From the NCBI GenBank assembly GCA_020632575.1, contig JACKFH010000006.1:185654-249653 (forward strand): a stretch of DNA of 64,000 nt, written 5' to 3'. The position numbers and the translations under genes were made by a program. Each line of letters starts with the position of its first letter. Position 1 is the first letter of the stretch. The notes beneath the pieces were generated by a model. It was not told the DNA's origin. It searched no databases and worked only from the letters and a program-made list of their open reading frames with translations. Source of the stretch: Candidatus Omnitrophota bacterium (GTDB lineage: Bacteria > Hinthialibacterota > Hinthialibacteria > OLB16). Positions 14,009 to 22,884 of this stretch are shown here, one piece after another.

Positions 14009-16687
14009 GTGGCCCAGAGACCCAATTTGGAAAATGTCAATCGAAGGATTCTCGAGCTCGATCAGTTTCCTACCCTCCCTTCGATCGCTGTCGATCTGGT
14101 CCATCGATGGAACGATCCCGAGGTCTCCCTCGCCAATGTCACCGACTTGATTTCGAAAGACGCCAGCCTGAGTTCAAAGGTCCTTCAGGTTGCGAATTCA
14201 GCCAAGTTTGGCCTGAAGAAAGAAGTGTCTTCTCTCCACCACGCTGGGGCGCTTCTGGGGCTCAACGCGCTTCGGTGCATTACTTTGGGTGTCACAGTGA
14301 TGGATCTCTTCGCGGATTATCAGGCCGATTGGACCAATGACTTCGAACCGGATGAGTTTTGGCGACACAATCTCGGGGTCGCCATCGCCTCCGAAATGTT
14401 GGCCGAAAGATTTTCTTACCCCTCCCCCGAAGAGGCTTTCCTCGGAGGCCTGATCCATGACATTGGCAAACTTGGACTGCTCACCGTGATGCCGGAGGAT
14501 TATATGGAGGTGGTCCGCAAAGCCTCGGCCGGAAGCCAAACACTCCTCGAACACGAAAAGCAGAGCCTCTCCGTGACTCACACCGAAGTCGGCAAATGGA
14601 TCGCCGAGAAATGGAACCTTCCGGAGAAGTTCCGTAAAGCAATCTGGCTCCACCATCAAAACCCCGGCGCTTACCAGGACAAATCCGAGAGTTCGGGACA
14701 CCTCGAATGGATTGTTTATATCGCCGACCACCTTGTCCGACGAAGCCGTATCGGGAACGCCGGGAACCAATACCTCCAAAACGACGATCTTTGGCTCCAA
14801 CAGAATTTTGGCTTCGACAGCGATGACTTATCCGACTTCACCGAGGAACTGCTCCCACGCGTGCAGGCTGCGGGGGAGGTGCTCGACCTCGAAACGCCCA
14901 CAATCCAGGTTTACCTCAAGTCGCTCGAGGACGCCAATCGGATTCTCGCCGGCCGAGGGTTGGAGGCGGAAGTCGAGCTTGTCGAAACCCGAGAGCGGAC
15001 AGGGTTTCTAAAAAAACTTTCCGAAATCGCGAACCTGTCGATCACCGATGGCCCCGAACTGGATGTTCTCGCCAAAGCGGTTGATCTGATCCGAGATTTT
15101 ATCGATTTGAAATGGGCGCTCGTGCTCACCCATGACACCTCCTACCAGACGGTTCAAGGGGTTTTGTTCACCGAGGGCCTCTCCAGGCCTGAGTCCTTTT
15201 ATCGAGTCCTCAATCTGGTGGAGGAGGAGCGCGAAAGCCTCCAAATGCGAGGTCGAAGCTCCGTCTCCTTGCTGGGAGAAACGGTTCTCTCGAGCGGCAA
15301 GAGAATGAACCTTCGGGACTCCGTGATGAGGATCCTCCAAACCGGGTCGTTGCTCGCCATTCCAATCAACATTAGCGACGAAATCCAAGGCGAGTGTTTC
15401 ATCGACACCACCGGATCGAAACTCCAGCAGACAAGATACCGAAACTATCTCGAATCTCTGCTCGACGCTTCCGCGAAACTGTACGAACGAGTCCGGTTGT
15501 TCCGTCGTGTTCAGCGCGAATCGGAATCGGCCACCGACGCTCTTCGGCGCGAGTCCGAGGCCCATCGCCAACTCTTCCATTTCGAACGGCTCGCCTCGGT
15601 TGGACGTCTCGCGGCGGGAGCGGCGCATGAGATCAACAATCCGCTCGCGGTCATTTCGGGCAAGGCGCAGATCCTTCTCATGAGCGAGGGCGATCCCGAA
15701 AAGGCCGAATCGCTGAATTCCATCATCAATCAGACGATGCGGATCTCGAAGATCATCAGCGACCTGATGGGGTACGCGCGACCCGCCGAGCCGGAGGTGG
15801 CCGACACTCGGATCGCGCCTTTGATCGACAACGCTCTTTACATGGCTCGGCATCGTTTCCCAGACAACCATGTCGACACCATGATCGATGTCCCCGAAAA
15901 CGTTCCGGAACTTCGTGTGGACGGCCGTCAGATCGAGCAGGTGTTGGTCAACTTGTTCGTCAACGCAATCCAAGCCATGAACCAGGAAGGCATCCTCACG
16001 GTCCGCGCCGAATACATCGATGGAGCCGGCATGGTGAACATCCATGTCACCGACACTGGGCCGGGCATTCCCACCAACGATTTGAGCCGCATCTTCGATC
16101 CCTTCTTCACCACCAAGCGCGAGGGCGAAGGAACCGGTTTGGGACTCGCGGTCTCGCACCGAATCATCGACAACCATGGAGGCCGACTGACTGTCAACAG
16201 CCAGGTCGGACGCGGGACCACATTTACGCTCCAACTCCCCTGCCCCGGCGAGGCGGAAATTCTCCCGATTCGGAAATCCTCCGGGAAACGCCCCGTTCGG
16301 AAGTCCGGCAAGAAGCGCATCCTCATTGTCGATGACGAAAAACAACTTTCCGATCTGATGCGGGATTTTCTTCGGGACGCCGGCTACACCGTTGAACAGG
16401 CAATGGATGGAATCGAGGCGATGGGACGTCTCGAGAACAAAGTCTATGACGTGATGATTCTCGATTTGAGGATGCCGCGCAAAGACGGGCTCGAGGTGCT
16501 TGAGGAATTACGCAAGACAACCTCCGGAATGTCCATCCTGGTTGTCACCGGCCTTGCATCCAACGAAGAGATCGATCAGGCCGCCGCCTATGGCGCCGAC
16601 AAGATTCTGAGGAAACCCTTCCAGCTCGATGAACTGCTCCACGCGGTCGAGGAAATCTCCCGCAAGAGTTCCGCCTCCAGCGACTGA
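14009..16687 (+). CDS. HDOD-GAF-like-histidine kinase-receiver hybrid signalling protein
   Basis: An 892-residue cytoplasmic protein with no membrane segment. Residues about 10-260 are an HDOD domain (DQFPTLPSIAVDLV, later GLIHDIGKLGLL). A GAF-like sensor region follows at about 330-480, and then a HisKA domain with phospho-accepting His540 in GAAHEINNPLAVI. The ATPase domain has DTGPGIP and GTGLGL boxes, and a C-terminal receiver has Asp819 in MILDLRMPRKDG and a conserved Lys in ILRKPF. The GTG start at 14009 follows GGAG by six bases and is preferred over a TTG 21 bases earlier. HDOD proteins often integrate stress or second-messenger signals; combining one with a full hybrid kinase in one chain suggests a self-contained sensor. 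No cognate output regulator is adjacent. Confidence 0.88.
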   Translation: MAQRPNLENVNRRILELDQFPTLPSIAVDLVHRWNDPEVSLANVTDLISKDASLSSKVLQVANSAKFGLKKEVSSLHHAGALLGLNALRCITLGVTVMDLFADYQADWTNDFEPDEFWRHNLGVAIASEMLAERFSYPSPEEAFLGGLIHDIGKLGLLTVMPEDYMEVVRKASAGSQTLLEHEKQSLSVTHTEVGKWIAEKWNLPEKFRKAIWLHHQNPGAYQDKSESSGHLEWIVYIADHLVRRSRIGNAGNQYLQNDDLWLQQNFGFDSDDLSDFTEELLPRVQAAGEVLDLETPTIQVYLKSLEDANRILAGRGLEAEVELVETRERTGFLKKLSEIANLSITDGPELDVLAKAVDLIRDFIDLKWALVLTHDTSYQTVQGVLFTEGLSRPESFYRVLNLVEEERESLQMRGRSSVSLLGETVLSSGKRMNLRDSVMRILQTGSLLAIPINISDEIQGECFIDTTGSKLQQTRYRNYLESLLDASAKLYERVRLFRRVQRESESATDALRRESEAHRQLFHFERLASVGRLAAGAAHEINNPLAVISGKAQILLMSEGDPEKAESLNSIINQTMRISKIISDLMGYARPAEPEVADTRIAPLIDNALYMARHRFPDNHVDTMIDVPENVPELRVDGRQIEQVLVNLFVNAIQAMNQEGILTVRAEYIDGAGMVNIHVTDTGPGIPTNDLSRIFDPFFTTKREGEGTGLGLAVSHRIIDNHGGRLTVNSQVGRGTTFTLQLPCPGEAEILPIRKSSGKRPVRKSGKKRILIVDDEKQLSDLMRDFLRDAGYTVEQAMDGIEAMGRLENKVYDVMILDLRMPRKDGLEVLEELRKTTSGMSILVVTGLASNEEIDQAAAYGADKILRKPFQLDELLHAVEEISRKSSASSD

Positions 16688-16827
16688 GCATCCATCCGAA
16701 CCCGGTTCTGATTTCCGCAAGAATACGAATTAGGGAATCCGTATGACCCGACCTTGAATCACTTTCCCAGTGGCGTCTTAGATTTCACAATTCCTCCCTC
16801 GAAATTTGACCGGGAGAGGAATCCGGA

Positions 16828-18027
16828 ATGGTCTTTTGTTTGGTAAGTTGGTTTCATCGAGGGAGGTCGCCGCAATCTCATTGGCTCCTCCCAATACTGG
16901 CATTCCTGTGTGTGCCTCTTCTCCCGTCCCCATCCACCGCGGCGGTTGTCGGGATTCCCGATCCGAATTTTGAAGCGATTCTTCGGGACACCCTCGGCAA
17001 ACCAGAGGGAAATATCGAAGTCTCGGACCTGGCCGGGATTGAGGTCCTCTACGCCACGGACGCCGAAATTCTGGATGTTGAAGGAATCGAGTACTGCACA
17101 GGACTCAAGAAATTAGGGCTGCACCAAAACCGGATTGGAAATCTCAAGCCAATTTCCACGCTCACCCAACTCGAGTACCTCCATCTCGGGGACAATGGAC
17201 TCTCCAGCATTGAGATTATCGCGCCGCTAACTCATTTGAAAAAACTTCTGCTCCACGCCAATGAGATCACCGACCTCACGCCACTCACCGGGATGAAGGA
17301 ATTGACCTATCTCGACTTGGCGGTTAATCAAATCTCGGACCTAACCCCTCTCGAGAAACTCCCGCAATTGATCGCTCTCGATTTGCGATTGAACAAAATC
17401 AGCGATATCGCTCCGCTGGCCCATCTGCAGAATCTGATTGGCCTCAACATCGGCGAGAACCAGGTCGCCGACCTCTCGCCCCTCGCCAATCTTCACAAGC
17501 TCAAACGGTTGTATGCCTACTCAAACCAGTTTCGGGACCTCTCCCCTCTCTCCTCGCTTTCAGAATTGATTTGGCTCCATTTGGGCAACAACCAAATCGA
17601 GAGCGTGACCCCGATCGCGAATCTGACCAATCTCACCAAACTAGTCCTCGACTCGAATAAGATCGTGGATGTCGCGCCGCTGACCGTTTACAAGAACCTG
17701 GAGGAACTCAACCTCCATAATAACCGGGTCCATGATCTGACCCCTTTTGTCGAAGATCCGGATTTCAAACCTCAGTCGATAGTCCTCTTGGGAAACCCTT
17801 TGGACAAGGAGGCGGCGACAACTCAGGTCGAACAGCTTTCCGATCGTGGGATTGACGTGAGGTGGTGGCGCTCGGCGATGGCATTGGGTCAATTCTCCGG
17901 CGAGGGCGGCAAAGCCCTCGAGTTCCCGAAACAACCGCCCGCCATCCCTGTTCTGACCTATGTCCTAATGGCCCTGGTGTTCATCGGAATCGTGCTGATC
18001 TGGCGGGCCTTCGGGCGACGGGTTTGA
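16828..18027 (+). CDS. Secreted leucine-rich-repeat protein with C-terminal membrane anchor
   Basis: A 399-residue protein. A signal segment (LLPILAFLCVPLLPS) leads into a short cap domain resembling internalin N-caps (IPDPNFEAILRDTLG). About eleven 22-residue leucine-rich repeats follow, of the internalin type, L-x-x-L-x-L-x-x-N-x-I-x-D-L-x-P-L. The C-terminus has a short spacer, then a single hydrophobic segment (PVLTYVLMALVFIGIVLIW) and a basic end FGRRV. It is therefore probably displayed on the outer or cytoplasmic membrane, binding a protein partner. The tail resembles sortable C-termini in layout but lacks a clear PEP or IPTL motif. GGGAGAGGA precedes the ATG. Confidence 0.8.
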   Translation: MVFCLVSWFHRGRSPQSHWLLPILAFLCVPLLPSPSTAAVVGIPDPNFEAILRDTLGKPEGNIEVSDLAGIEVLYATDAEILDVEGIEYCTGLKKLGLHQNRIGNLKPISTLTQLEYLHLGDNGLSSIEIIAPLTHLKKLLLHANEITDLTPLTGMKELTYLDLAVNQISDLTPLEKLPQLIALDLRLNKISDIAPLAHLQNLIGLNIGENQVADLSPLANLHKLKRLYAYSNQFRDLSPLSSLSELIWLHLGNNQIESVTPIANLTNLTKLVLDSNKIVDVAPLTVYKNLEELNLHNNRVHDLTPFVEDPDFKPQSIVLLGNPLDKEAATTQVEQLSDRGIDVRWWRSAMALGQFSGEGGKALEFPKQPPAIPVLTYVLMALVFIGIVLIWRAFGRRV

Positions 18028-18084
18028 AGCGCGATTTTCCCGGAATCAAATTGAACTTTCGTCACTTCCCAAAGGTTTAGTTGG

Positions 18085-18133
18085 CTGAGTGGCTGAAAAT
18101 CAACCACTGAGTGGTTGATTTTCAGCCACTCAG
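18085..18133. repeat. Perfect 49-bp palindrome upstream of the DUF4143 ATPase gene
   Basis: Two 24-base arms (18085-18108 and 18110-18133) are exact reverse complements around a single G. Smaller palindromes CCACTGAGTGG and CCACTCAGTGG recur within and just beyond the arms. It ends 16 bases before the ATPase start codon, so it is placed to act as an operator or RNA hairpin. No T-run follows on either strand. Confidence 0.85.
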
Positions 18134-18149
18134 TGGTTATATTTCCCTC

Positions 18150-19379
18150 ATGATCCAACGCAAGGTTCGGCCCTGGTTACTCGCCGCATTGCGGGACACT
18201 CCGGTAGTCCTCCTCCATGGACCGCGTCAATGTGGAAAAACCACATTGGTCCGCTCAATCGCCGAAAACGAACACCGGGCCAGGTATTTGACGCTGGATG
18301 ACAGCACCCTCCTTTCCGCTGTCACGGAGGATCCGCAAGGTTTTGTCGAGAGTGTCGAAGAGCCCTTGGTCATCGATGAAGTTCAAAGGGTTCCCGAACT
18401 CTTTTTGGCCATCAAAGCCTCTGTCGACCGGGATCGGAAACCGGGAAGATTTCTTTTGACTGGTTCCGCGAATGTGCTGTTGCTGCCAAGACTTTCCGAG
18501 ACCTTGGCGGGGAGGATGGAGATTCTCCAGCTTTGGCCTTTATCCCAAGGGGAACTGCAGGGGACGCGCGAGGATTTTGTCGACAGGATATTTGACAGTG
18601 AGAACCGATTCTCCACCGTAGAGGCGAGCGAAAAAAAACTGTCGGATCGGATCTTGGCCGGCGGATTTCCCGAGGCCGTATCCCGGGAACAGAAGGGCCG
18701 ACGCGACAAGTGGTTTGAGTCGTATCTGACCACCTTAATTCAGAGAGATGTTCGGGACCTCGCCAATATCGAGGGATTGACCGATCTCCCGAGGCTTCTG
18801 CGGCTCCTCGCCTCGCGCGTCGGATCACTTCAGAATTTCGCCGAGGTGTCGCGCGCCACAGGCTTTCCCCAAACCACCCTGAAACGTTACCTCTCGTTGC
18901 TGGAGGCCTCATTCCTTATTCAGCATATACCGGCCTGGTCCGGAAACATTGGGAAACGGATGGTTCGATCCTCAAAGGTGTTTTTCACCGACACCGGAAT
19001 CCTTTGCCATCTTCTGGATGCCGACTCCCAGTTGTTCAGGGAGGACCGTAAACTTTTCGGAAGAATTTTGGAGAACTTTGTGATGACCCAGCTAAGGAAG
19101 GAACTCTCTTGGAGCGAGAGTCGGGCGAAACTCTTTCACTTCCGATCCCATTCGGGGGAGGAGGTTGATTTTGTTTTGACCGATCCTCGAGGCGCCTTGG
19201 TGGGGATTGAAGTCAAAGCCGCGCAGTCGATCAAAAAGAATGACCTTCGAGGGCTCCGAATGATGCGGGAGACGTGTGGGGATAAATTCCTGCGTGGGGT
19301 CATCCTTTACACCGGATCCGAGGTTGTTCCTTTTGGACACGACCTCGTGGCGGTTCCCATCCAAAACCTCTGGGCTTAA
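18150..19379 (+). CDS. AAA-family ATPase with DUF4143 domain
   Basis: A 409-residue protein of the widespread AAA_14/DUF4143 family. The ATPase domain has Walker A GPRQCGKTTL near residue 30, Walker B PLVIDEVQRVP, and sensor-1 LLTGSAN. The C-terminal DUF4143 region includes FFTDTGILCHLL and a PD-(D/E)XK-like segment, SGEEVDFVL followed by GIEVKAA, whose Asp, Glu and Lys could form a nuclease site. The function of the family is unknown; mobile or defensive roles have been suggested. ATG 18150 is chosen because the 49-bp palindrome lies just upstream; an earlier in-frame ATG falls inside the palindrome. It converges with galU. Confidence 0.82.
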   Translation: MIQRKVRPWLLAALRDTPVVLLHGPRQCGKTTLVRSIAENEHRARYLTLDDSTLLSAVTEDPQGFVESVEEPLVIDEVQRVPELFLAIKASVDRDRKPGRFLLTGSANVLLLPRLSETLAGRMEILQLWPLSQGELQGTREDFVDRIFDSENRFSTVEASEKKLSDRILAGGFPEAVSREQKGRRDKWFESYLTTLIQRDVRDLANIEGLTDLPRLLRLLASRVGSLQNFAEVSRATGFPQTTLKRYLSLLEASFLIQHIPAWSGNIGKRMVRSSKVFFTDTGILCHLLDADSQLFREDRKLFGRILENFVMTQLRKELSWSESRAKLFHFRSHSGEEVDFVLTDPRGALVGIEVKAAQSIKKNDLRGLRMMRETCGDKFLRGVILYTGSEVVPFGHDLVAVPIQNLWA

Positions 19380-19438
19380 CGAGTCACCAAGGATCCTATC
19401 GAATCTCTCCGCCTCGATCACCGCGTCGCGGATCTTCT

Positions 19439-20314
19439 CTATTTCCCCTTTAAGATCTCATGCACCGCTTCTCGTATACCGGGCAGATCGGGGCGGTCCA
19501 ACGCGTATTCCAGGGTGGTCAATACATAATCGGTTTTGTTCCCCACATCGTAGCGTTTGCCCTCGAACTGGTAAGCGTGGAGTCGCCCTTGTTGGGCCAG
19601 GATTTGAAGCGCGTCGGTGAGTTGGATTTCGTTGTTCTTGCCGGGCTGAACAGTGTCCAGGATTTCGAAGATTTCAGGGAGGAGGATGTATCGGCCGGCT
19701 GCAGCGAGACGACTTGGCGCCTCCTCGACACTCGGTTTTTCGATGATCCGCTTCACCTTGAACTCACGGTCGCGGGTCTGACTCTCGATCTCCAAGATGC
19801 CGTATCGATCCACCTTGTCGGCGGGGACTTCCTCGACCGCGAGAACCGCATCGCCGGTTCTCTCATGGATCGCCACCAACTCTTTTAGACAACTCCCCGA
19901 GGGTCTCAAGAGGGTGTCTCCCAAAAGCACCGCGAAAGACTCCTTGTCGACATGGTCGCGGGCGTATCGGATAGCATCGCCCAATCCAAGGAGCTCGTTC
20001 TGACGGGTATAGTGGAGTCTCGCCTTGCGGATAATCTCACGAATTTCCTCCAGCGCCTCGCGTTTATCGCTCTTTCCGAGTTCCTCCTCCAGCTCGAAAT
20101 TCCGATCGAAGTGATCCTCAATGGCATGTTTGCCCTTCCCGGTGATGATCAGAATATCCGGAAGGTGGGCGGCGATCGCCTCCTCGACCACATATTGAAT
20201 CGCGGGACGGTCCACGATCGGAAGCATCTCCTTGGGTTGAGCCTTGGTCGCGGGCAGGAGCCGTGTCCCGAACCCCGCCGCTGGAATGACCGCCTTTTTG
20301 AGTCGTTGCGCCAC
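19439..20314 (-). CDS. galU: UTP--glucose-1-phosphate uridylyltransferase
   Basis: A 291-residue enzyme making UDP-glucose from UTP and glucose-1-phosphate, the precursor for exopolysaccharide and envelope glycans. The N-terminal signature KKAVIPAAGFGTRLLPATKA is intact with its catalytic Arg and Lys, followed by KEMLPIVDRP. Further on are LGLGDAI and LLGDTLL, close to the family's usual GLGHAV and LGDD blocks, and EKPSVEEAPS with YDVGNKTDY near the end. Start: GTG at 20314 is preferred because GGGAGG lies eight bases upstream; an upstream ATG 45 bases earlier has none. Neighbouring glycosyltransferase genes fit its role. Confidence 0.93.
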   Translation of the reverse strand: MAQRLKKAVIPAAGFGTRLLPATKAQPKEMLPIVDRPAIQYVVEEAIAAHLPDILIITGKGKHAIEDHFDRNFELEEELGKSDKREALEEIREIIRKARLHYTRQNELLGLGDAIRYARDHVDKESFAVLLGDTLLRPSGSCLKELVAIHERTGDAVLAVEEVPADKVDRYGILEIESQTRDREFKVKRIIEKPSVEEAPSRLAAAGRYILLPEIFEILDTVQPGKNNEIQLTDALQILAQQGRLHAYQFEGKRYDVGNKTDYVLTTLEYALDRPDLPGIREAVHEILKGK

Positions 20315-20423
20315 TGGAAAAACCTCCCGAAACCATGGATTTCTCGATATGACAATCATCGGTAAGTTTTCGGGGATGTGAAGGGGGGCGGCGGGATCCT
20401 TCCCGCAACCGGAGAATCACGCG

Positions 20424-20452
20424 TTGACACCCTCATTCGTTGCGTCTAAAGA
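20424..20452 (+). promoter_or_regulatory. Putative promoter of the DUF1844-dtd operon
   Basis: A perfect TTGACA (20424-20429), a 17-base spacer and TAAAGA (20447-20452) lie about 40 bases before the first start codon. The -35 is strong; the -10 is weak. Confidence 0.4.
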
Positions 20453-20492
20453 TTCGAACCAATAGCCTGGAATGAAGGAGCGTAGAATCGAA

Positions 20493-20933
20493 ATGTCGGA
20501 AGCAGAGAAGACACAACCCGAAAAACCGGCCGAGGACCGGAAAGAAGAGGGAATCCAGTTCCTCCATATCGCCTCCATCTTCTTCAATCAGGGAGCCATG
20601 GCTCTCGGCGCGATGCCGAACCCGGTCACTGGCGAAATCTTTGTGAGTTTCGAGGCGGTCCAGGAAAGCATCGCCATCCTCGAAGTTCTTAAACAGAAAT
20701 CGGAAGGCAACCTCGAGCCAGACGAAAAACGGGATCTCGCCCACATGATCGATGAGCTCAAGCTCGCCTTTGTCCAGGCAATCCGAGATCCGAGGATGAA
20801 AGAAATAGCCGAAAGATCGAAACAACAAGCCACACCGGAACAAGCCAAAGAGGCCAGCCGGATCATCACTCCCGATGGAAGACCCGCCTCCTCCGGTGAA
20901 GGTCCCAAAATCATTCTTCCCGGACAGGGCTGA
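20493..20933 (+). CDS. DUF1844 domain protein
   Basis: A 146-residue soluble protein. The central helical part (IQFLHIASIFFNQGAMALGAMPNP and EAVQESIAILEVLKQKSEGNL) is characteristic of DUF1844, a family of unknown function found in Planctomycetes, Verrucomicrobia, Acidobacteria and others. Both ends are charged and likely disordered. The ATG at 20493 opens MSEAEK; an ATG 21 bases earlier is also in frame. Its TGA overlaps the ATG of dtd, so the two are translated together, which hints at a shared housekeeping role. Confidence 0.8.
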   Translation: MSEAEKTQPEKPAEDRKEEGIQFLHIASIFFNQGAMALGAMPNPVTGEIFVSFEAVQESIAILEVLKQKSEGNLEPDEKRDLAHMIDELKLAFVQAIRDPRMKEIAERSKQQATPEQAKEASRIITPDGRPASSGEGPKIILPGQG

Positions 20934-21373
20934 TGAGAGCGGTCATCCAGAGGGTCAGCCAAGCCTCGGTTTCGGTGGATGGAGAGACAGTCGGGCAGAT
21001 CGGCAAAGGTTTTTGCATTCTGCTTGGAATCCATGAAACCGACACCACCAAGGAGGTCGACTGGATGGTCCTCAAGATCGCGGGACTCCGGGTCTTTGAG
21101 GACGATGAGGGTAAGATGAACCGGTCCCTCCAGGATGTCGAAGGAGCCGCATTGGTGGTGTCGCAATTCACCCTCTACGGCGATTGCCGGAAGGGTCGCC
21201 GTCCCAGCTTTGTCGCCGCCGCGCGACCCGAAAAGGCGATCCCGCTTTATGAGGACTTTTGCAAACGAATGGAGATCGAGGGAATCGCTGTCCAGACCGG
21301 CGAATTCGGAGCCAAGATGGAGGTCTCCATTGTCAACGACGGACCCGTGACAATGATCGTGGAATCTCCGTAA
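20933..21373 (+). CDS. dtd: D-aminoacyl-tRNA deacylase
   Basis: A 146-residue enzyme of standard length that releases D-amino acids (and glycine from mischarged tRNA-Ala) from tRNA. It begins MRAVIQRVSQASVSVDGE, carries the substrate-pocket motif SQFTLYGD at about residues 78-85 with GRRPSF after it, and ends with NDGPVTMI, the second active-site motif with its cross-subunit Gly-Pro pair. It overlaps the DUF1844 gene by one base (TGATG). Cytoplasmic dimer. Confidence 0.95.
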   Translation: MRAVIQRVSQASVSVDGETVGQIGKGFCILLGIHETDTTKEVDWMVLKIAGLRVFEDDEGKMNRSLQDVEGAALVVSQFTLYGDCRKGRRPSFVAAARPEKAIPLYEDFCKRMEIEGIAVQTGEFGAKMEVSIVNDGPVTMIVESP

Positions 21374-21397
21374 GTTCTCACGCAACCCAGGCCCGAG

Positions 21398-21490
21398 CCG
21401 GAATGAATTCCGGCGCCCCAACCGCCCCGACCCGGCGCCTCACTTGCCGGGAACAGGATCAAGCCGTGGGAGCGGCATCTTGCCGCGAAG
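21398..21490. repeat. Intergenic pair of small palindromes
   Basis: Between dtd and the glycosyltransferase gene, CCGGAATGAATTCCGG (21398-21413) and GCGGCATCTTGCCGC (21472-21486) each form a tight hairpin. The second, with its flanking GTGGGA and GAAGGG, has the look of a dispersed extragenic palindrome. Only one copy of each is in this window. Confidence 0.4.
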
Positions 21491-21568
21491 GGAGCCAAGG
21501 GATCGGGGCTGGGGAGAAGTCGGGCTACTAATGATAACTCTCTCACTCGTGCTAGGATCTCCACCGCC

Positions 21569-22573
21569 ATGCCGAAGAAGGATTTCTATTCCATTGTCAT
21601 TCCTGTCTATAACGGCTCCCGAACGTTGAGGAAGACTCTCGAGTCGGTGCGCCGTCAGGAGGATGACGATTTTGAGATTGTTGTGGTGGATGACGCTTCG
21701 ACCGAGGAATTGCGGCCCCTGATCGAGGAGATGGGAGCCCTCTATCACCGCCTCCCGGAAAACTCCGGCCCGGCCACCGCGCGCACCGCCGGAGTCGCCG
21801 CGGCGAGAGGACAGATCATTGTCTTCACCGACAGCGATGTCTGGCTCCCCGATCATCTGATCGGAAACCTGAGAAAGGCTTTCGCCGAGACTGGCGCGGA
21901 ATGCGTTCAGGGGAGTTTCTCCAAACACTGCCCGCACCCCAACTTCTTCTCCCAGTACAAGAACCTATACAACCACTATGTGATCAACCAACTCGGGGAT
22001 TGGATCAACACCACCTACACGAGTCTGACGGCTGTTCAAAAGGGTTTCTTTCTCAAGGGCAATGGTTTCGACCGCAACATTCGCGCGGCCAGTGTCGAGG
22101 ATCGGACGCTGGGTGAGAGTCTGATTTCCGCCGGTGGTAAAATCTACCTCGCGAAGCGACTCGAGGTGGTTCATGACAAATTCCTCGATGCCAAAGGGTT
22201 CTATCGAAGCCAATTTAACCGCAGCCGAGACCTGGCCAAACTGATGCAACGCCAGAAGGAATCGAAATTCCTGGAAAAGGGAAAATCTTTTGGCACAAAC
22301 ACCCGGGCGGCGATGTTGCGACTCCCCGTGGTCGCATTAACTCTGGTTTTCCTTTTCTTGGGACTGATCTATCCGCCGCTTTGGTTGCTTGCCCTGATTT
22401 CGTTTGCGGCTTACTGTTGGTTGACCCGTAACTGGATCTCTTTCTTGAAAAAAAACAAAGGATGGTGGTTTGCTCTAAGGGGTCAGTTCGCCGATTTCAC
22501 CGACGCGATCGCAACCGGACTTGGTGTGGCGATGGGCATGTTCGAGTATCGGGTGTTGGGGCGGCGGTATTAG
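21569..22573 (+). CDS. Family 2 glycosyltransferase with C-terminal membrane segments
   Basis: A 334-residue GT2 enzyme. The GT-A domain begins YSIVIPVYNGSRTLRKTLESV, with VVVDDAST and the metal-binding IVFTDSDVWLP (DxD-type) following, and ENSGPATARTAG between them. Two hydrophobic segments at about residues 250-290 and a basic C-terminus indicate attachment to the cytoplasmic membrane. It probably adds a sugar to a lipid-linked or surface glycan, but donor and acceptor are unknown. It stands 195 bases after dtd and 74 bases before the VapB-like gene. Confidence 0.85.
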   Translation: MPKKDFYSIVIPVYNGSRTLRKTLESVRRQEDDDFEIVVVDDASTEELRPLIEEMGALYHRLPENSGPATARTAGVAAARGQIIVFTDSDVWLPDHLIGNLRKAFAETGAECVQGSFSKHCPHPNFFSQYKNLYNHYVINQLGDWINTTYTSLTAVQKGFFLKGNGFDRNIRAASVEDRTLGESLISAGGKIYLAKRLEVVHDKFLDAKGFYRSQFNRSRDLAKLMQRQKESKFLEKGKSFGTNTRAAMLRLPVVALTLVFLFLGLIYPPLWLLALISFAAYCWLTRNWISFLKKNKGWWFALRGQFADFTDAIATGLGVAMGMFEYRVLGRRY

Positions 22574-22582
22574 GTCTCACCG

Positions 22583-22611
22583 TTGCATACGGGTTGCTTG
22601 TGCCGTACATT
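22583..22611 (+). promoter_or_regulatory. Putative promoter of the vapBC-type operon
   Basis: TTGCAT (22583-22588), a 17-base spacer and TACATT (22606-22611) lie 36 bases before the antitoxin ATG. Both hexamers are close to the sigma-70 consensus. Confidence 0.45.
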
Positions 22612-22647
22612 GAATGCATATCGTGACGTATCAAAGGGAGTGCATCG

Positions 22648-22884
22648 ATGCAAACGAAACTGACACTTCGCCTTGAAAGAGAAGTGATTGAGCAAGCGAA
22701 AGAACACGCTCGTAAAGAAGGGAAATCTCTTTCCAGAATAGTTTCGGATTATCTCAAGGTCCTGACTCGAAAGCCGGAGCGGGAGGAACTCCTCCCGCAT
22801 ACAAAAGCATTAGCAGGGCTGTTGAAGGGATCCGATATTGATGAACAGGATTATAAAAAGCACCTTGAAGAGAAATACCTTTGA
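22648..22884 (+). CDS. Ribbon-helix-helix antitoxin (VapB/DUF6364-like)
   Basis: A 78-residue protein. The first 50 residues, KLTLRLEREVIEQAKEHARKE followed by GKSLSRIVSDYLKVL, form a ribbon-helix-helix DNA-binding unit as in DUF6364 antitoxins. The C-terminal 28 residues, ending DEQDYKKHLEEKYL, would wrap the toxin. The final TGA overlaps the TTG start of the PIN gene by four bases, the normal layout of a type II module. It should repress its own operon and neutralise the toxin. Confidence 0.82.
   Translation: MQTKLTLRLEREVIEQAKEHARKEGKSLSRIVSDYLKVLTRKPEREELLPHTKALAGLLKGSDIDEQDYKKHLEEKYL

Noticed and set aside
15008..16345. Minus-strand open frame of 445 codons opposite the histidine kinase gene
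   Set aside because: It is antisense to kinase motifs that are unmistakable; no domain is recognisable in it.
16828..18027. PEP-CTERM/IPTL-type sorting signal at the end of the LRR protein
   Set aside because: There is a membrane helix and basic end, but no PEP or IPTL motif before it, so only a membrane anchor is claimed.
20440..20520. GGTTCGAATC on the minus strand, resembling a tRNA T-arm
   Set aside because: No acceptor stem, D-arm or anticodon arm can be folded around it, and the 5' part would fall in the DUF1844 gene.
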